Assembly (NCBI RefSeq): GCF_039523235.1
Contig: NZ_BAAAEX010000011.1
Direction: 5' to 3' (one strand)
Length of the DNA stretch: 64,000 nucleotides
From: Castellaniella ginsengisoli
GTDB lineage: Bacteria; Pseudomonadota; Gammaproteobacteria; Burkholderiales; Burkholderiaceae_B
Positions 44,620-52,589 of this stretch are shown here, piece after piece (position 1 is the first letter of the stretch; each line of letters begins with the position of its first letter). A program made the translations under genes and the position numbers. The notes under the pieces are model-generated. The model did no database searches. It worked only from the letters and a program-made list of their open reading frames with translations, and had not been told where the DNA came from.

Positions 44620-46299
44620 ATGCGCAACCTGAAAATCGGCACTCGGCTGGCCCTGGGATTCGGCTTTGTGATCCTGCTGCTGCTCACCATGTCGGGCATC
44701 GGCGCCTGGCGCATGCTGGACACCCAGCAGGACAACCAGACACTGGACGAGCACTTGCGCACCACGGCGCTCATCCAGCAGGTGGCGCGGCAGATCAACA
44801 AGAGCGCCAACCTGACCCAGGCCACCCTCGCGGCCGACCCCGACACCTTGCGGCGCCTGAAGCAAGACATCGAAACCACCGATGGGCAGGCGGACGAACT
44901 CGCCGGCCAGTTGATGGAATCGCTGTCCCGGCCCCAGGCGGCCGACCTGCTGCGGGCTATCGGCCAAGCGCACGACGCCTTCGTCGAGGGGCGCAGCCAG
45001 GCGTTCAAGGACCTGGACAGCGGCAATTACGGCGAGGCCGAGGCTTTCTTCAACCGGGACATGCCCAAGCAGACGGCCAGCCTCATGGACCAGCTTGATC
45101 AATTGGCGCAGATGCAGGCCGATGCCGTGCAGCGCCTGTTCGACGGCAGTGCGCAGACCAACCGGCTGGGCCTGACCGTGCTGGCGATTGCCACGCTGCT
45201 GGCCCTGATCCTGGGGCCCCTGATTTCCTGGCGGGTCACGCGTTCGATCACCCATCCGTTGCGCCATGCCGTGACTCTGGCAGAGACTGTCGCGCAGCGT
45301 GACCTCAGTGCCGACGCCGTCGCTCGCGGGCGTGATGAGATCGGCCAGTTGCTGAACGCCCTGGCCACCATGACGCGGAACCTGCGCAGCGCCCTGGGCG
45401 AGGTGCGCAGCGGCTCGGATGCCATCGCCTCGGCCTCGGCGCAGATCAGCGCCGGCAACCTGGACCTGTCCTCGCGCACCGAACAGCAGGCCAGCTCCCT
45501 GGCCGCCTCGGCCGCCAGGACCGCCACCGACGGCGGCGCCATCGTCGCCGAACTGGTCTCCACCATGAGCGAGATCAACACCAAATCCCAGCAGGTCGCC
45601 GACATCATCGGCGTGATCGACAGCATCGCCTTCCAGACCAACATCCTGGCGCTGAACGCCGCCGTCGAGGCCGCCCGCGCAGGCGAACAGGGCCGCGGCT
45701 TCGCCGTGGTGGCTTCCGAGGTCCGGGCGCTGGCCCAGCGCTCGGCGGGCGCCGCCAAAGAGATCAAGGGCCTCATCGACACCTCGGTGGAATCGACCGC
45801 CAAGGGCAACGAGCAGGCCGCGCGCGCCGGGGCCACGATGCAGGACATCGTCGACAGCATCCACCGCGTCACCGACATCATGGGCGAGATCAGCGCGGCC
45901 AGCCGCGAGCAGACCACCGGCATCGAGGAAATCAATTCCGCCATCACGCAGATGGACGACGTCACCCGCCAGAACGCCAGCCTGGTCGAGGAATCGGCCG
46001 CCGCGGCCGGCAGCCTGCAAGAGCAGGCCGACACCCTGGCGCGCCTGGTGGCCACCTTCACCCTGAGCCGGGACGGCGCCGCCGCCGGCCCGGACGCGCA
46101 AACACGTGCCGGCGCCCAGCCGCCCAGGCCCGCGCGCCTGCCCTCGGCGCCGGAAAAGGTCGTCAGCCCCGCGCCTCAAGCGCCCCGGTGCAGCGCGCAG
46201 GCGGCGCCGGCGGCCCGCGCCGCCGCGAAGCCCGCCTTGCGCGCTCCGGGCCGGCCCGCCCCGGCCTCGGCCGGCGACGAAGAGTGGACTGAATTTTGA
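44620..46299 (+). CDS. methyl-accepting chemotaxis protein
   Basis: This 559-residue chemoreceptor has a first TM (about 10-32), a periplasmic four-helix-bundle sensor (about 35-185), a second TM (about 190-212), then a HAMP domain (about 215-265). The long cytoplasmic signalling hairpin (about 280-520) includes the tip ALNAAVEAARAGEQGRGFAVVA (about 345-366). The C-terminus ends EWTEF, matching the xWxxF CheR/CheB docking pentapeptide. A flexible Ala/Pro-rich linker joins the tail. The ligand is unknown. The start ATG 44620 (MRNLKIGTRL) is typical, though its Shine-Dalgarno sequence is weak. Confidence 0.94.
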   Translation: MRNLKIGTRLALGFGFVILLLLTMSGIGAWRMLDTQQDNQTLDEHLRTTALIQQVARQINKSANLTQATLAADPDTLRRLKQDIETTDGQADELAGQLMESLSRPQAADLLRAIGQAHDAFVEGRSQAFKDLDSGNYGEAEAFFNRDMPKQTASLMDQLDQLAQMQADAVQRLFDGSAQTNRLGLTVLAIATLLALILGPLISWRVTRSITHPLRHAVTLAETVAQRDLSADAVARGRDEIGQLLNALATMTRNLRSALGEVRSGSDAIASASAQISAGNLDLSSRTEQQASSLAASAARTATDGGAIVAELVSTMSEINTKSQQVADIIGVIDSIAFQTNILALNAAVEAARAGEQGRGFAVVASEVRALAQRSAGAAKEIKGLIDTSVESTAKGNEQAARAGATMQDIVDSIHRVTDIMGEISAASREQTTGIEEINSAITQMDDVTRQNASLVEESAAAAGSLQEQADTLARLVATFTLSRDGAAAGPDAQTRAGAQPPRPARLPSAPEKVVSPAPQAPRCSAQAAPAARAAAKPALRAPGRPAPASAGDEEWTEF

Positions 46300-46314
46300 A
46301 ACGCGCTTTCGGCG

Positions 46315-46860
46315 TCAGCGGTCTTTGCCCGGAAGCATCCGCGCCAGGGTGCCGTCGCGATCAATGAAATGGTGCCATAGGGCGCCGAGGATATGCAGCA
46401 CGACCAGGGCAATCAGGATCGGCCCCGCGAATCCCGCATGCACCGTGTGGATCGCCTTGGCCACCGACTTGTCCTCGTCCAGCCAGACCGGGATGGAAAA
46501 CAAGCCGAAGACGCTGACGGACTGCTGGGCGAATTGCGACATCAGCAGACCGGCCACCGGCAGGGCGAGCACCAGCGCGACCAGCGCCCAGTGAACGACC
46601 GCCGCCAGACGCAATTGCCAGCTTTGTCCGATGGGCTGAGGCCGGCCTTTGCCCAGCCGTGTGGCCACCCAGGCAATCATCAGGAGCAGGGCGGTCACCC
46701 CGAAGCTCTTGTGCAGGAACATGAACTGCCCCTTGGCGGGGTCGCCGCGCTCGTAGCCGCCGGCAATGAGCACACAGATCACTGCTGCGGCGATGACGAG
46801 GAACAAAAGCCAATGCAGGGCTTTGAGCGACGGATTCCAGACGGTGGCGTTGGCGGGCAT
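46315..46860 (-). CDS. cytochrome b561 family protein
   Basis: This 181-residue di-heme b inner-membrane protein has four helices. Heme-ligand histidines are visible in LKALHWLLF (about 14), FLHKSFGVT (about 49), VVHWALVAL (about 88) and LHILGALWHHFIDRDGT (about 154-170). Such proteins move electrons between quinol and periplasmic acceptors; E. coli CybB reduces superoxide. AGGAGG before the ATG at 46860 fixes the start. A TATAGT -10 box lies upstream in the gap toward tpiA. Confidence 0.9.
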   Translation of the reverse strand: MPANATVWNPSLKALHWLLFLVIAAAVICVLIAGGYERGDPAKGQFMFLHKSFGVTALLLMIAWVATRLGKGRPQPIGQSWQLRLAAVVHWALVALVLALPVAGLLMSQFAQQSVSVFGLFSIPVWLDEDKSVAKAIHTVHAGFAGPILIALVVLHILGALWHHFIDRDGTLARMLPGKDR

Positions 46861-47176
46861 GCGGTCCTCCTGGCGGTCTCTGGCATCCATGCGAAGGATC
46901 GATGGATGGGTGATTTCGACTATACCCGATGAGCAGGCGGTTTTGGCCTGTCCGGGATACAGAGTGTGATGGCCGCGCCAGGCGGGGATGCCGCCCCATC
47001 CCGTCCGGGCCCAGTGGCGGGAGAGGGGCGGCCAGACTGAAGGGGGCGACGCGCTCGGTTCAAACACGCTACAATTCAGGGTTACTTTTTGCGGAGTTGG
47101 GCCTGTTTTCTCATGGACAAAGCGCCATGGAAAAAGCGGGCGGCCGCCGTAACCACACCCCGGTTTGACTGGATCG
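46861..47176. promoter_or_regulatory. divergent promoter region of cybB-like gene and tpiA
   Basis: This 316-base gap has a TATAGT -10 for the cytochrome gene (near 46920, minus strand) and a TACAAT -10 for tpiA at 47070-47075. A short open frame crossing the middle has no protein-like composition. Confidence 0.5.
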
Positions 47177-47935
47177 ATGACACCAATGAGCCACACTCGC
47201 ACGCGCCTTGTCATGGGCAATTGGAAGATGCACGGCAGCCTTGAGGCCAATGCCGCGTTGCTCGGCGGCCTGACGGCCGGCGCGGCGCGGGCGGGCGAAA
47301 CCCAACTGGCCGTGTGCGTGCCGTTTCCCTACCTGGCGCAGGCGCGGGCCGCCTTGGCGGGTACGCCGATTTCCTGGGGCGCCCAGGACGTCAGCGTCCA
47401 CGCGCAAGGCGCCTACACCGGCGAAGTCGCCGCGGCCATGCTGGCCGATTTTGGCTGCGCTTGGGCGCTGTGCGGGCATTCCGAACGCCGCGCGCTTCAC
47501 GGCGAATCCAGCGCCGTGGTGGCCGCCAAAGCCGCCGCCGCGCTGGCGGCGGGGCTGACGCCGGTCGTGTGCGTGGGCGAAACCCTGGCCGATCGCGATG
47601 CCGGCCAGGTCGAGTGCGTGATCGGCGATCAGCTCGAGCCTGTCCTGGCGCTGGGCGCCGAGACCCTGGCGCGTCTGGTCATCGCCTATGAACCCGTCTG
47701 GGCGATCGGCACCGGCCGCACCGCGACGCCGGAACAAGCCCAGGCCGTGCATGCGTTCATCCGCGCGGCCCTGGCGCAACACGGCGCCGGGCAGACCCGC
47801 ATTCTCTACGGCGGCAGCGTCAAGGCCGCCAACGCAGAGTCCCTGTTCGCACAACCCGACATCGACGGCGCCCTCGTGGGCGGCGCGTCCCTCGTCGCCG
47901 ACGAATTCCTCGGCATCGCGGCTGCGGCCGCCTGA
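47177..47935 (+). CDS. tpiA: triosephosphate isomerase
   Basis: This enzyme interconverts dihydroxyacetone phosphate and glyceraldehyde 3-phosphate. The protein of about 252 residues shows the TIM barrel with substrate lysine in MGNWKMHG, catalytic His in CGHSERR (about residue 99), the catalytic Glu in AYEPVWAIGTGRTAT (about 169-183) and the phosphate loop YGGSVKAANA. The ATG at 47177 (MTPMSHT) is used; 47186 (MSHTRTRL) or the upstream TTG are alternatives. The neighbouring secG and tRNA-Leu match the order in Bordetella relatives. Confidence 0.95.
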   Translation: MTPMSHTRTRLVMGNWKMHGSLEANAALLGGLTAGAARAGETQLAVCVPFPYLAQARAALAGTPISWGAQDVSVHAQGAYTGEVAAAMLADFGCAWALCGHSERRALHGESSAVVAAKAAAALAAGLTPVVCVGETLADRDAGQVECVIGDQLEPVLALGAETLARLVIAYEPVWAIGTGRTATPEQAQAVHAFIRAALAQHGAGQTRILYGGSVKAANAESLFAQPDIDGALVGGASLVADEFLGIAAAAA

Positions 47936-47971
47936 TCCGAGAACACCCATAAGGTCCGGAGTCCTATCATC

Positions 47972-48448
47972 ATGCAATGGCTTTCCTCGATCCTGCAGAC
48001 GCTGCAGGTCATTTCCTCGATCCTGGTCATCGTGCTGGTCCTGCTGCAGCAAGGCAAGGGTGCCGACATGGGCGCCGCCTTCGGCAGCGGCTCGGCCGGC
48101 AGCGTGTTCGGCTCGGCGGGCGCGGCCAACTTCCTGTCGCGCGCCACCAAGTGGGCGGCCATCGTGTTCTTCGTCACCACCGGCGGCCTGGCCTGGGTGG
48201 CCCACCATCCTTCGGGCTCGCCCATCGAGTCCGGCATCATGCAAGGCTTCACGGCGCCGGCCAAGGAAGCCGCTCCGGCAGGCGCCGCCGTGCCCGACGT
48301 CGGCGCCGCCGTGCCGGCCGTCCCCGCAGCGCCGTCTGCAGAGGCTGGGTCGTCTGCGCCGGCCGCCGCCGTGCCTTCAGTCCCGTCCACGGGCGATGCG
48401 GTGCCGTCCGTGCCGGCGCCGGCTCCCGCGCCCGCCGACAAGCAGTAG
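47972..48448 (+). CDS. secG: preprotein translocase subunit SecG (long C-terminal tail)
   Basis: SecG assists SecYE/SecA protein export. Two membrane helices are seen (about residues 3-22 and 53-71) with the conserved loop VLLQQGKGADMGAAFGSGSAGSVFGSAGA (about 22-50). The 158-residue length exceeds the usual 75-115 because of an Ala/Pro/Val-rich low-complexity tail from about residue 85 onward, a common betaproteobacterial feature. It follows tpiA by 36 bases and precedes tRNA-Leu(GAG). Confidence 0.95.
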   Translation: MQWLSSILQTLQVISSILVIVLVLLQQGKGADMGAAFGSGSAGSVFGSAGAANFLSRATKWAAIVFFVTTGGLAWVAHHPSGSPIESGIMQGFTAPAKEAAPAGAAVPDVGAAVPAVPAAPSAEAGSSAPAAAVPSVPSTGDAVPSVPAPAPAPADKQ

Positions 48449-48539
48449 AGGCAGGCGCGGCAACTGTTTCCCGGCTTTCGGGTTGCAGTTGAGGCGTCGG
48501 TTTCATGCTAGAATGCCCGTCTTTGTCGCAAGGCAAAAC

Positions 48540-48624
48540 GCCGTCGTGGTGGAATTGGTAGACACGCTATCTTGAGGGGGTAGTGGCGAAAGCTGTGCGA
48601 GTTCGAGTCTCGCCGACGGCACCA
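48540..48624 (+). tRNA. tRNA-Leu (GAG), island attachment target
   Basis: An 85-nt class II tRNA. The acceptor GCCGTCG pairs with CGACGGC, the anticodon loop CTTGAGG gives anticodon GAG, and CCA is encoded. An extended -10 TGCTAGAAT lies upstream. An integrase gene in the same direction begins 186 bases later, so its 3' end is the likely attB/attL site of the island. Confidence 0.95.
48605..48624 (+). other. likely attL: 3' end of tRNA-Leu(GAG)
   Basis: P4-type integrases recombine at the T-arm/3' end of tRNA genes. This is the tRNA half nearest the integrase. The matching direct repeat (attR) was not found in the window and must lie beyond 64000. Confidence 0.6.
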
Positions 48625-48669
48625 CAGTTAAAAATCAGGACGTTTCAGAACGAGCCTGAAAGTACCGGA

Positions 48670-48704
48670 AACCCGCATGAACACTAGGTTCTTGCGGGTT
48701 TTTT
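48670..48704 (+). terminator. terminator after tRNA-Leu(GAG)
   Basis: AACCCGC (48670-48676) pairs with GCGGGTT (48694-48700), with an inner GAAC/GTTC stem, then TTTT. Confidence 0.85.
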
Positions 48705-48749
48705 CATGTCTGGACGTTCCGGGTCGGGTCACACAATCCCACGTTTTTT

Positions 48750-48783
48750 GGTATCTGGGTTGGTATGTTAAAACCCAAATACC
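48750..48783. promoter_or_regulatory. inverted repeat in the integrase promoter region
   Basis: GGTATCTGGGTT (48750-48761) and AACCCAAATACC (48772-48783) form 12-base arms with one mismatch, 28 bases before the integrase ATG. It may be an operator or an arm-type site for the integrase or AlpA. Confidence 0.55.
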
Positions 48784-48810
48784 ATAGGATGGACCACTTA
48801 AAGACCCGAC

Positions 48811-50076
48811 ATGCCAAAAATACCCAAGCAGATCACGGATATGGCGGCCCGCAAGGCGCGGCCAGGGGATACGCCGTATACCTTGGCCTCAGGGCGTGGC
48901 TTGTTTCTCGTGATTCTCCCCTCGGGAGATAAGCAGTGGCGTGTTCGATTTCAGACTCCAGAGGGCAAGCGTGGCAACCGTGTTATCGGGGTCTATCCCG
49001 ATATGGGGGTTGCGGACGCGCATAAGGCCGCCGAGGCGCTGCATCAGCAAGTTCGCATGGGTGAGCGCCCTGAAGGCTTGTATGACCGCCAGCGGGCTGC
49101 AAAGGCCTCGCAGACGGAGGCGGAGGTCGCGGCTCAGCAGGCTGCCGAGGAGGCTAGGAAATATTCGTTCGCCGTGATCTCGGATGCCTGGCTGGAAGAT
49201 CGAAAACCTGGGTGGGCACCTGCGACGTACGATAAAAATGTTTTTATCGTACGTGGTCGTTTGCAGCCGGTTCTGGGACAGGCCGATGTCCGGACGCTGG
49301 CCAGCAAGGATGTGGTGCCTGTCCTGATCCGGCTGGCGCATGACGCCCCGTCGGTTGCGATCAAGGCGCGGCAGTGTCTGAATGGCATCGTCGAATATTG
49401 CATCGTGCGTGGCATCCGAGGGGATGACCAGGTGCTGAGATTGCAGCGTGTGTTGCCGCGCTATCGAGGTGGGCATATTCCCGCCGTCACCAAAGTGCAA
49501 GGCGTCGGCCCGCTGATGCAGGCCGTCATGGCCCATGAGGGGCGCATTGTGCGCGGTGGTCTGTTGTTGGCAGCCTATACGGCCTGCCGTCCCGGGATTA
49601 TTGCGTCTGCCCGCTGGGCTGAAATGGATCTGGACCGGGCAGAGTGGTTCATTCCGGCCAGCAAAATGAAAACCCGAGTCGAGCATGTCGTGAGCTTGCC
49701 GCGTCAGGCGGTCGTCATGCTCCGGGAGATGCAGCAGTACCGAGGCGGGGAGTATGTGTTCCCTGGCGTCGGGAAGCGGGGCAATCCGCATCTGCATCGT
49801 GACGCGCTGAGCAAGGCGTTGCGCGATATGGGATTCAAGGGGCAGCATGCGACCCATGGGTTTCGGGCCATGCTGCGCACCGTGGCGCGTGAGCGCATGA
49901 AGGTGGATATTGATGTGCTGGAAGCACAGTTGGCCCATGCTAAGGCTGATGATGTTCAGGCTGCGTATGACCGGGCCAAGTTTGAAGACGAGCGCCGGAA
50001 GGTCATGCAGGTCTGGGCGGATTTTCTGCACGAACAGGCAGAGTATGCCAATGTCGTGCAGATCAAGCAGGCCTAG
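48811..50076 (+). CDS. int: P4-type tyrosine integrase
   Basis: This 421-residue site-specific recombinase integrates the island at tRNA-Leu(GAG). An N-terminal DUF4102 arm-binding domain (about residues 8-95) is followed by a core-binding domain (about 125-215) and a catalytic domain. The catalytic domain has the first Arg in TACRPGIIASARW (about 252), the H-x-x-R box in THGFRAML (about 348-355), and the nucleophile Tyr in AAYDRAKFEDERRKVM (about 387). Triad residues are intact, so it should be active. The coding sequence contains a perfect 14-bp inverted repeat at 49225-49254. Confidence 0.95.
   Translation: MPKIPKQITDMAARKARPGDTPYTLASGRGLFLVILPSGDKQWRVRFQTPEGKRGNRVIGVYPDMGVADAHKAAEALHQQVRMGERPEGLYDRQRAAKASQTEAEVAAQQAAEEARKYSFAVISDAWLEDRKPGWAPATYDKNVFIVRGRLQPVLGQADVRTLASKDVVPVLIRLAHDAPSVAIKARQCLNGIVEYCIVRGIRGDDQVLRLQRVLPRYRGGHIPAVTKVQGVGPLMQAVMAHEGRIVRGGLLLAAYTACRPGIIASARWAEMDLDRAEWFIPASKMKTRVEHVVSLPRQAVVMLREMQQYRGGEYVFPGVGKRGNPHLHRDALSKALRDMGFKGQHATHGFRAMLRTVARERMKVDIDVLEAQLAHAKADDVQAAYDRAKFEDERRKVMQVWADFLHEQAEYANVVQIKQA
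49225..49254. repeat. perfect 14-bp inverted repeat inside int
   Basis: ACGTACGATAAAAA (49225-49238) and its exact complement (49241-49254) flank a TG centre. Such a long perfect palindrome in coding DNA is unusual and looks like a protein-binding site. Confidence 0.8.
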
Positions 50077-50101
50077 CGGGCCTTGGCCATGGTGCGGGCA
50101 G

Positions 50102-50359
50102 TCAACTGATCGTCGCCTTGTTGCGTTCGATCAGCGCATGCAGACTGGCAGCGGTAATACCGCTGGAGCGTTTGCTGATCTTGACCAGTTCCAGTTCGCC
50201 CTCGTTGACCAGCCGGTAGATCGTTGAACGCGAAACGCCCAGCTTGGTTTCGGCAATGGGGATGCGATACAGCAGAGCATTGCCAGGGGTGGGTTGGGGT
50301 ATCGGTGGGGTCGAGGTGCTTACCATCGTCATAAGTCGATCCTTCTGGATAGCCGTCAT
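50102..50359 (-). CDS. AlpA family DNA-binding regulator / excisionase-like
   Basis: This 85-residue MerR-like helix-turn-helix protein contains IAETKLGVSRSTIYRLVNEGEL (about residues 34-55), the AlpA signature, with the basic wing ELVKISKRSSGIT after it. In P4-like islands AlpA activates integrase expression or acts in excision. It is convergent with int, its stop only 25 bases from the int stop. An alternative in-frame ATG lies at codon 10. A long 5' leader precedes it. Confidence 0.9.
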   Translation of the reverse strand: MTAIQKDRLMTMVSTSTPPIPQPTPGNALLYRIPIAETKLGVSRSTIYRLVNEGELELVKISKRSSGITAASLHALIERNKATIS

Positions 50360-50746
50360 ACCGCCCGGCTATTGGGTGAGACAAATGCTGTAGCTGGAAG
50401 GATGCCTCTTGTGAGGCACCCTCCGAAAAGCTGAGAAACGGTGTGCGGTCTTTCCCGCCGCCATCGTGAGATTACGTCGCCATCCTGGATGTTGGGCGCC
50501 TGTTGTGGGCGCTCCGGGCGCTTCCTCTGAGGAAGTCCCCGCGACCAGCAGCCATAGCGCCCCACGCGAGGGGCTGGCGACTGGTCGGCGGATTTCATCG
50601 GTTTTTCTTCAACCCCGATGCGTTGCAGGTTGCTGCGCAATCGCATGCCGAGTGTCGGGCAGGGCGCAGTGTTTATCGGTTGTTGCTTTTTAAAGAACTG
50701 GTCTGCGATGAGCAGATGAGGTTATTCTCATCAAATTGATTAGTAA
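50360..50746 (-). promoter_or_regulatory. alpA leader region of about 350 nt
   Basis: From the promoter at 50724-50752 the transcript would run about 350 nt before alpA. A 96-codon open frame (50356-50646, minus) lies in it, ending SRWRRERPHTVSQLFGG and onward, and overlapping alpA by four bases. I cannot show it is a protein. Such leaders in P4-like elements often hold immunity RNAs or small derepression proteins, so both remain open. Confidence 0.4.
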
Positions 50747-50757
50747 TGTCAATAACC
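50720..50757 (-). promoter_or_regulatory. alpA promoter flanked by inverted repeats
   Basis: On the minus strand TTGACA (50752-50747), a 17-base spacer and GAGAAT (50729-50724) form a near-consensus sigma-70 promoter. It is framed by GGTTATT (50720-50726, plus) and AATAACC (50751-50757), an operator-like arrangement. Confidence 0.6.
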
Positions 50758-51109
50758 GTCAAAGGTGATTGTTTTTCTAAACAATTCAATGGTTTACTGG
50801 AAGAGTGTTGAGCGTAGCTGATCCCGAGCACCAGAGGGGTACAACCATGACGCAAATTGTTTTTTCCTGTGACCGTGCCGGGATGGCTAAAATTGTCTCA
50901 CTCCCTAGAGGCGGTCAGGGCGAGTTTGTTTCAGTGAAGTTCAGACCGTTTCACATGTCGGTGTTGGTGGACTGACATAGCGTTACATACTGGACATTTT
51001 GGGTTGAACTCGGCGGTAGAGGAACCACACAAATACTCTACCCTCCGTTACGTCCAAATAGCTGATTTATCTAATAAAATCCATGTTCACGATATGGTTA
51101 TGATTCTAT
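50758..51109. other. intergenic region before the YdaS-like gene
   Basis: This 352-base AT-richer stretch has only a 42-codon open frame (50847-50975) with no recognisable motif. The segment just before 51110 is AT-rich (TAATAAAAT at 51073) and may hold the promoter of the YdaS-like gene. I see nothing else in it. Confidence 0.35.
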
Positions 51110-51346
51110 ATGCCTGACTTTCAGCCCGTACGTCACGCCTGTGCCCTAATGGGCGGGATGACAGCACTTGCTCAGAAACTAGGCCTGCCGGTGCAGGTCG
51201 TCAGTGGTTGGGCAGCCGGTACGCGACCGGTGCCAATCATCCGCTGTGTGGAGATCGAGGAACTGACGGGGGGAGGGGTCACCCGGAAGCAGTTGCGCCC
51301 GGATGACTGGTGGCAGATTTGGCCGGAATTGCGGGGAGAGGGGTGA
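51110..51346 (+). CDS. YdaS-like Cro-family helix-turn-helix protein
   Basis: This 78-residue DNA-binding protein has a Cro/YdaS-like helix-turn-helix, MTALAQKLGLPVQVVSGWAAGTRPVP (about residues 17-42), then CVEIEELTGGGVTRKQLRPDDWW, the C-terminal signature of YdaS antitoxins. In prophages YdaS pairs with the toxin YdaT. No YdaT is seen beside it, so it may act alone as a transcription regulator or controller of the nearby nuclease gene on the opposite strand. Confidence 0.75.
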   Translation: MPDFQPVRHACALMGGMTALAQKLGLPVQVVSGWAAGTRPVPIIRCVEIEELTGGGVTRKQLRPDDWWQIWPELRGEG

Positions 51347-51416
51347 AGGGTGTGTGGTGGCTGCTAGGTTTTGGTGGTTGCCACAGCTGCATGTCATGGA
51401 AGAATCGCATAGCTCC

Positions 51417-52220
51417 CTATGATCCCTTTGGACCCACGATGACTCTCACCGGCATCTTAGCCGGGGTTTTTTCAAGGTCACGCTCAAGGCCAACCGGGTT
51501 TCCAATTCGTCCCTCTGGGTCGTAGATGAAGCAGACGAGCTGCTTGCAATCCGGGTGTGTCTGATAACGGGCGATGTCAACCAGCAACTGAGCTCCAATA
51601 TCTGGGACGCTGAGTCCTTGCCGCGTCTTCTTCACCTCGATGACAACCCCTTCTTCTTTCAGTAGAAAATCGGCTCTTGCCGATCCACCAGCATAGCTCG
51701 GCGTCCATTCCTCCCGACGCACGTCGTCAAAATTCAGTTTCAACAAAGAGTGAAGCAAGTCTTGGACGTCGTATTCATCTTCGATCTCCAGTGTCGTTCT
51801 GTTGGAGTAGCGGACACGGAGCTGTCGCGCGACTATATGGAATCGCAGACACACCCGCTCCAACGTGCCAAGTGCCTTTGTCGGGCTATCGGCGTCCGAG
51901 TCCAGGTCGTATTCACGAATCTCGTCGATCATCGATGACAGAATGGACTTTGCCGTATCCAGCCCTCGTAGATACGCGTCATGGAAGTCGGAATCCGGCG
52001 TACTAGTGGTGAAGAAACTCAGCGAGTAACGAATCTCGGAAAAATCTGTCAGGTGACGGCTGTCTGCTCCGAAAATCCTCTGAACTGCAACCTCTGTGTC
52101 GCGCTTCCATTTCGTGAATTCCTGCGAACGGCGAGACGAGCGCAGTTCGTCAATGGTGGCACGCTGTCGCTCCAAGATTTTGATTGCGCGAGCAGATTCC
52201 ATGATTCTCGATGCCTTCAT
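51417..52220 (-). CDS. orphan PD-(D/E)XK nuclease (DpnII/MboI-like C-terminal domain)
   Basis: The C-terminal 110 residues form a restriction-type nuclease domain. The catalytic pattern is D-x-n-E-V-K in ARADFLLKEEGVVIEVKKTR, followed by GAQLLVDIARYQTHP and LVCFIYDPEGRIGNP. This is the block found in proteins grouped with DpnII/MboI endonucleases. The N-terminal half is helical with many charged residues. No methyltransferase is adjacent. The ATG at 52220 is chosen; a GTG at 52283 gives 288 residues, and neither has a good Shine-Dalgarno sequence. It is likely an island defence or nuclease effector of unknown target. Confidence 0.75.
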   Translation of the reverse strand: MKASRIMESARAIKILERQRATIDELRSSRRSQEFTKWKRDTEVAVQRIFGADSRHLTDFSEIRYSLSFFTTSTPDSDFHDAYLRGLDTAKSILSSMIDEIREYDLDSDADSPTKALGTLERVCLRFHIVARQLRVRYSNRTTLEIEDEYDVQDLLHSLLKLNFDDVRREEWTPSYAGGSARADFLLKEEGVVIEVKKTRQGLSVPDIGAQLLVDIARYQTHPDCKQLVCFIYDPEGRIGNPVGLERDLEKTPAKMPVRVIVGPKGS

Positions 52221-52364
52221 TTCGACAGCCGAGCGACTGATCACCCCGTCTCTCGAACACTGCCTCACTGATTCGCAGCTCACTAGCGCGGGTTTTGACA
52301 GTATGGAGTGAAAAACGGGCTGCTCTGGATCGCAAAACTGGCGAGCAGCCCGGTCTGCTCGAAT

Positions 52365-52589
52365 TTACCCCTTAGGGGGAAATGGATCGTTGCCATAGGA
52401 ATTACGCTCTCGAATTCGGCCTTGCTTGTTTTGGATAAACAATTCGCTGGCCTGATTTTGAGCGATCTCCTTTGCAGCATTAATTGCTTCTTGTTGTGTG
52501 GCGTGGTGCGATGTATCGCGACTATTGCCCTCGCCACGAACCGCCCAGCCATATTCTCTGGGCACTACCCACTGATTTTTTCCAGTCAT
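52365..52589 (-). CDS. DUF2188 family small protein
   Basis: This 74-residue protein starting at ATG 52589 matches the DUF2188 pattern: WVVPREYGWAVRGEGNSR, then HATQQEAINAAKEIAQNQASELFIQNKQGRIRERNSYGNDPFPP. These proteins have a short beta-alpha-beta fold and no known function, and are common in mobile regions. GGAG precedes the start. The DNA around it is AT-rich compared with the core chromosome, a sign of transfer. Confidence 0.82.
   Translation of the reverse strand: MTGKNQWVVPREYGWAVRGEGNSRDTSHHATQQEAINAAKEIAQNQASELFIQNKQGRIRERNSYGNDPFPPKG

Noticed and set aside
50847..50975. 42-codon frame starting MTQIVFSCDRAG
   Set aside because: Too short, weak Shine-Dalgarno and no recognisable family. 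It stays a possibility but is not supported.
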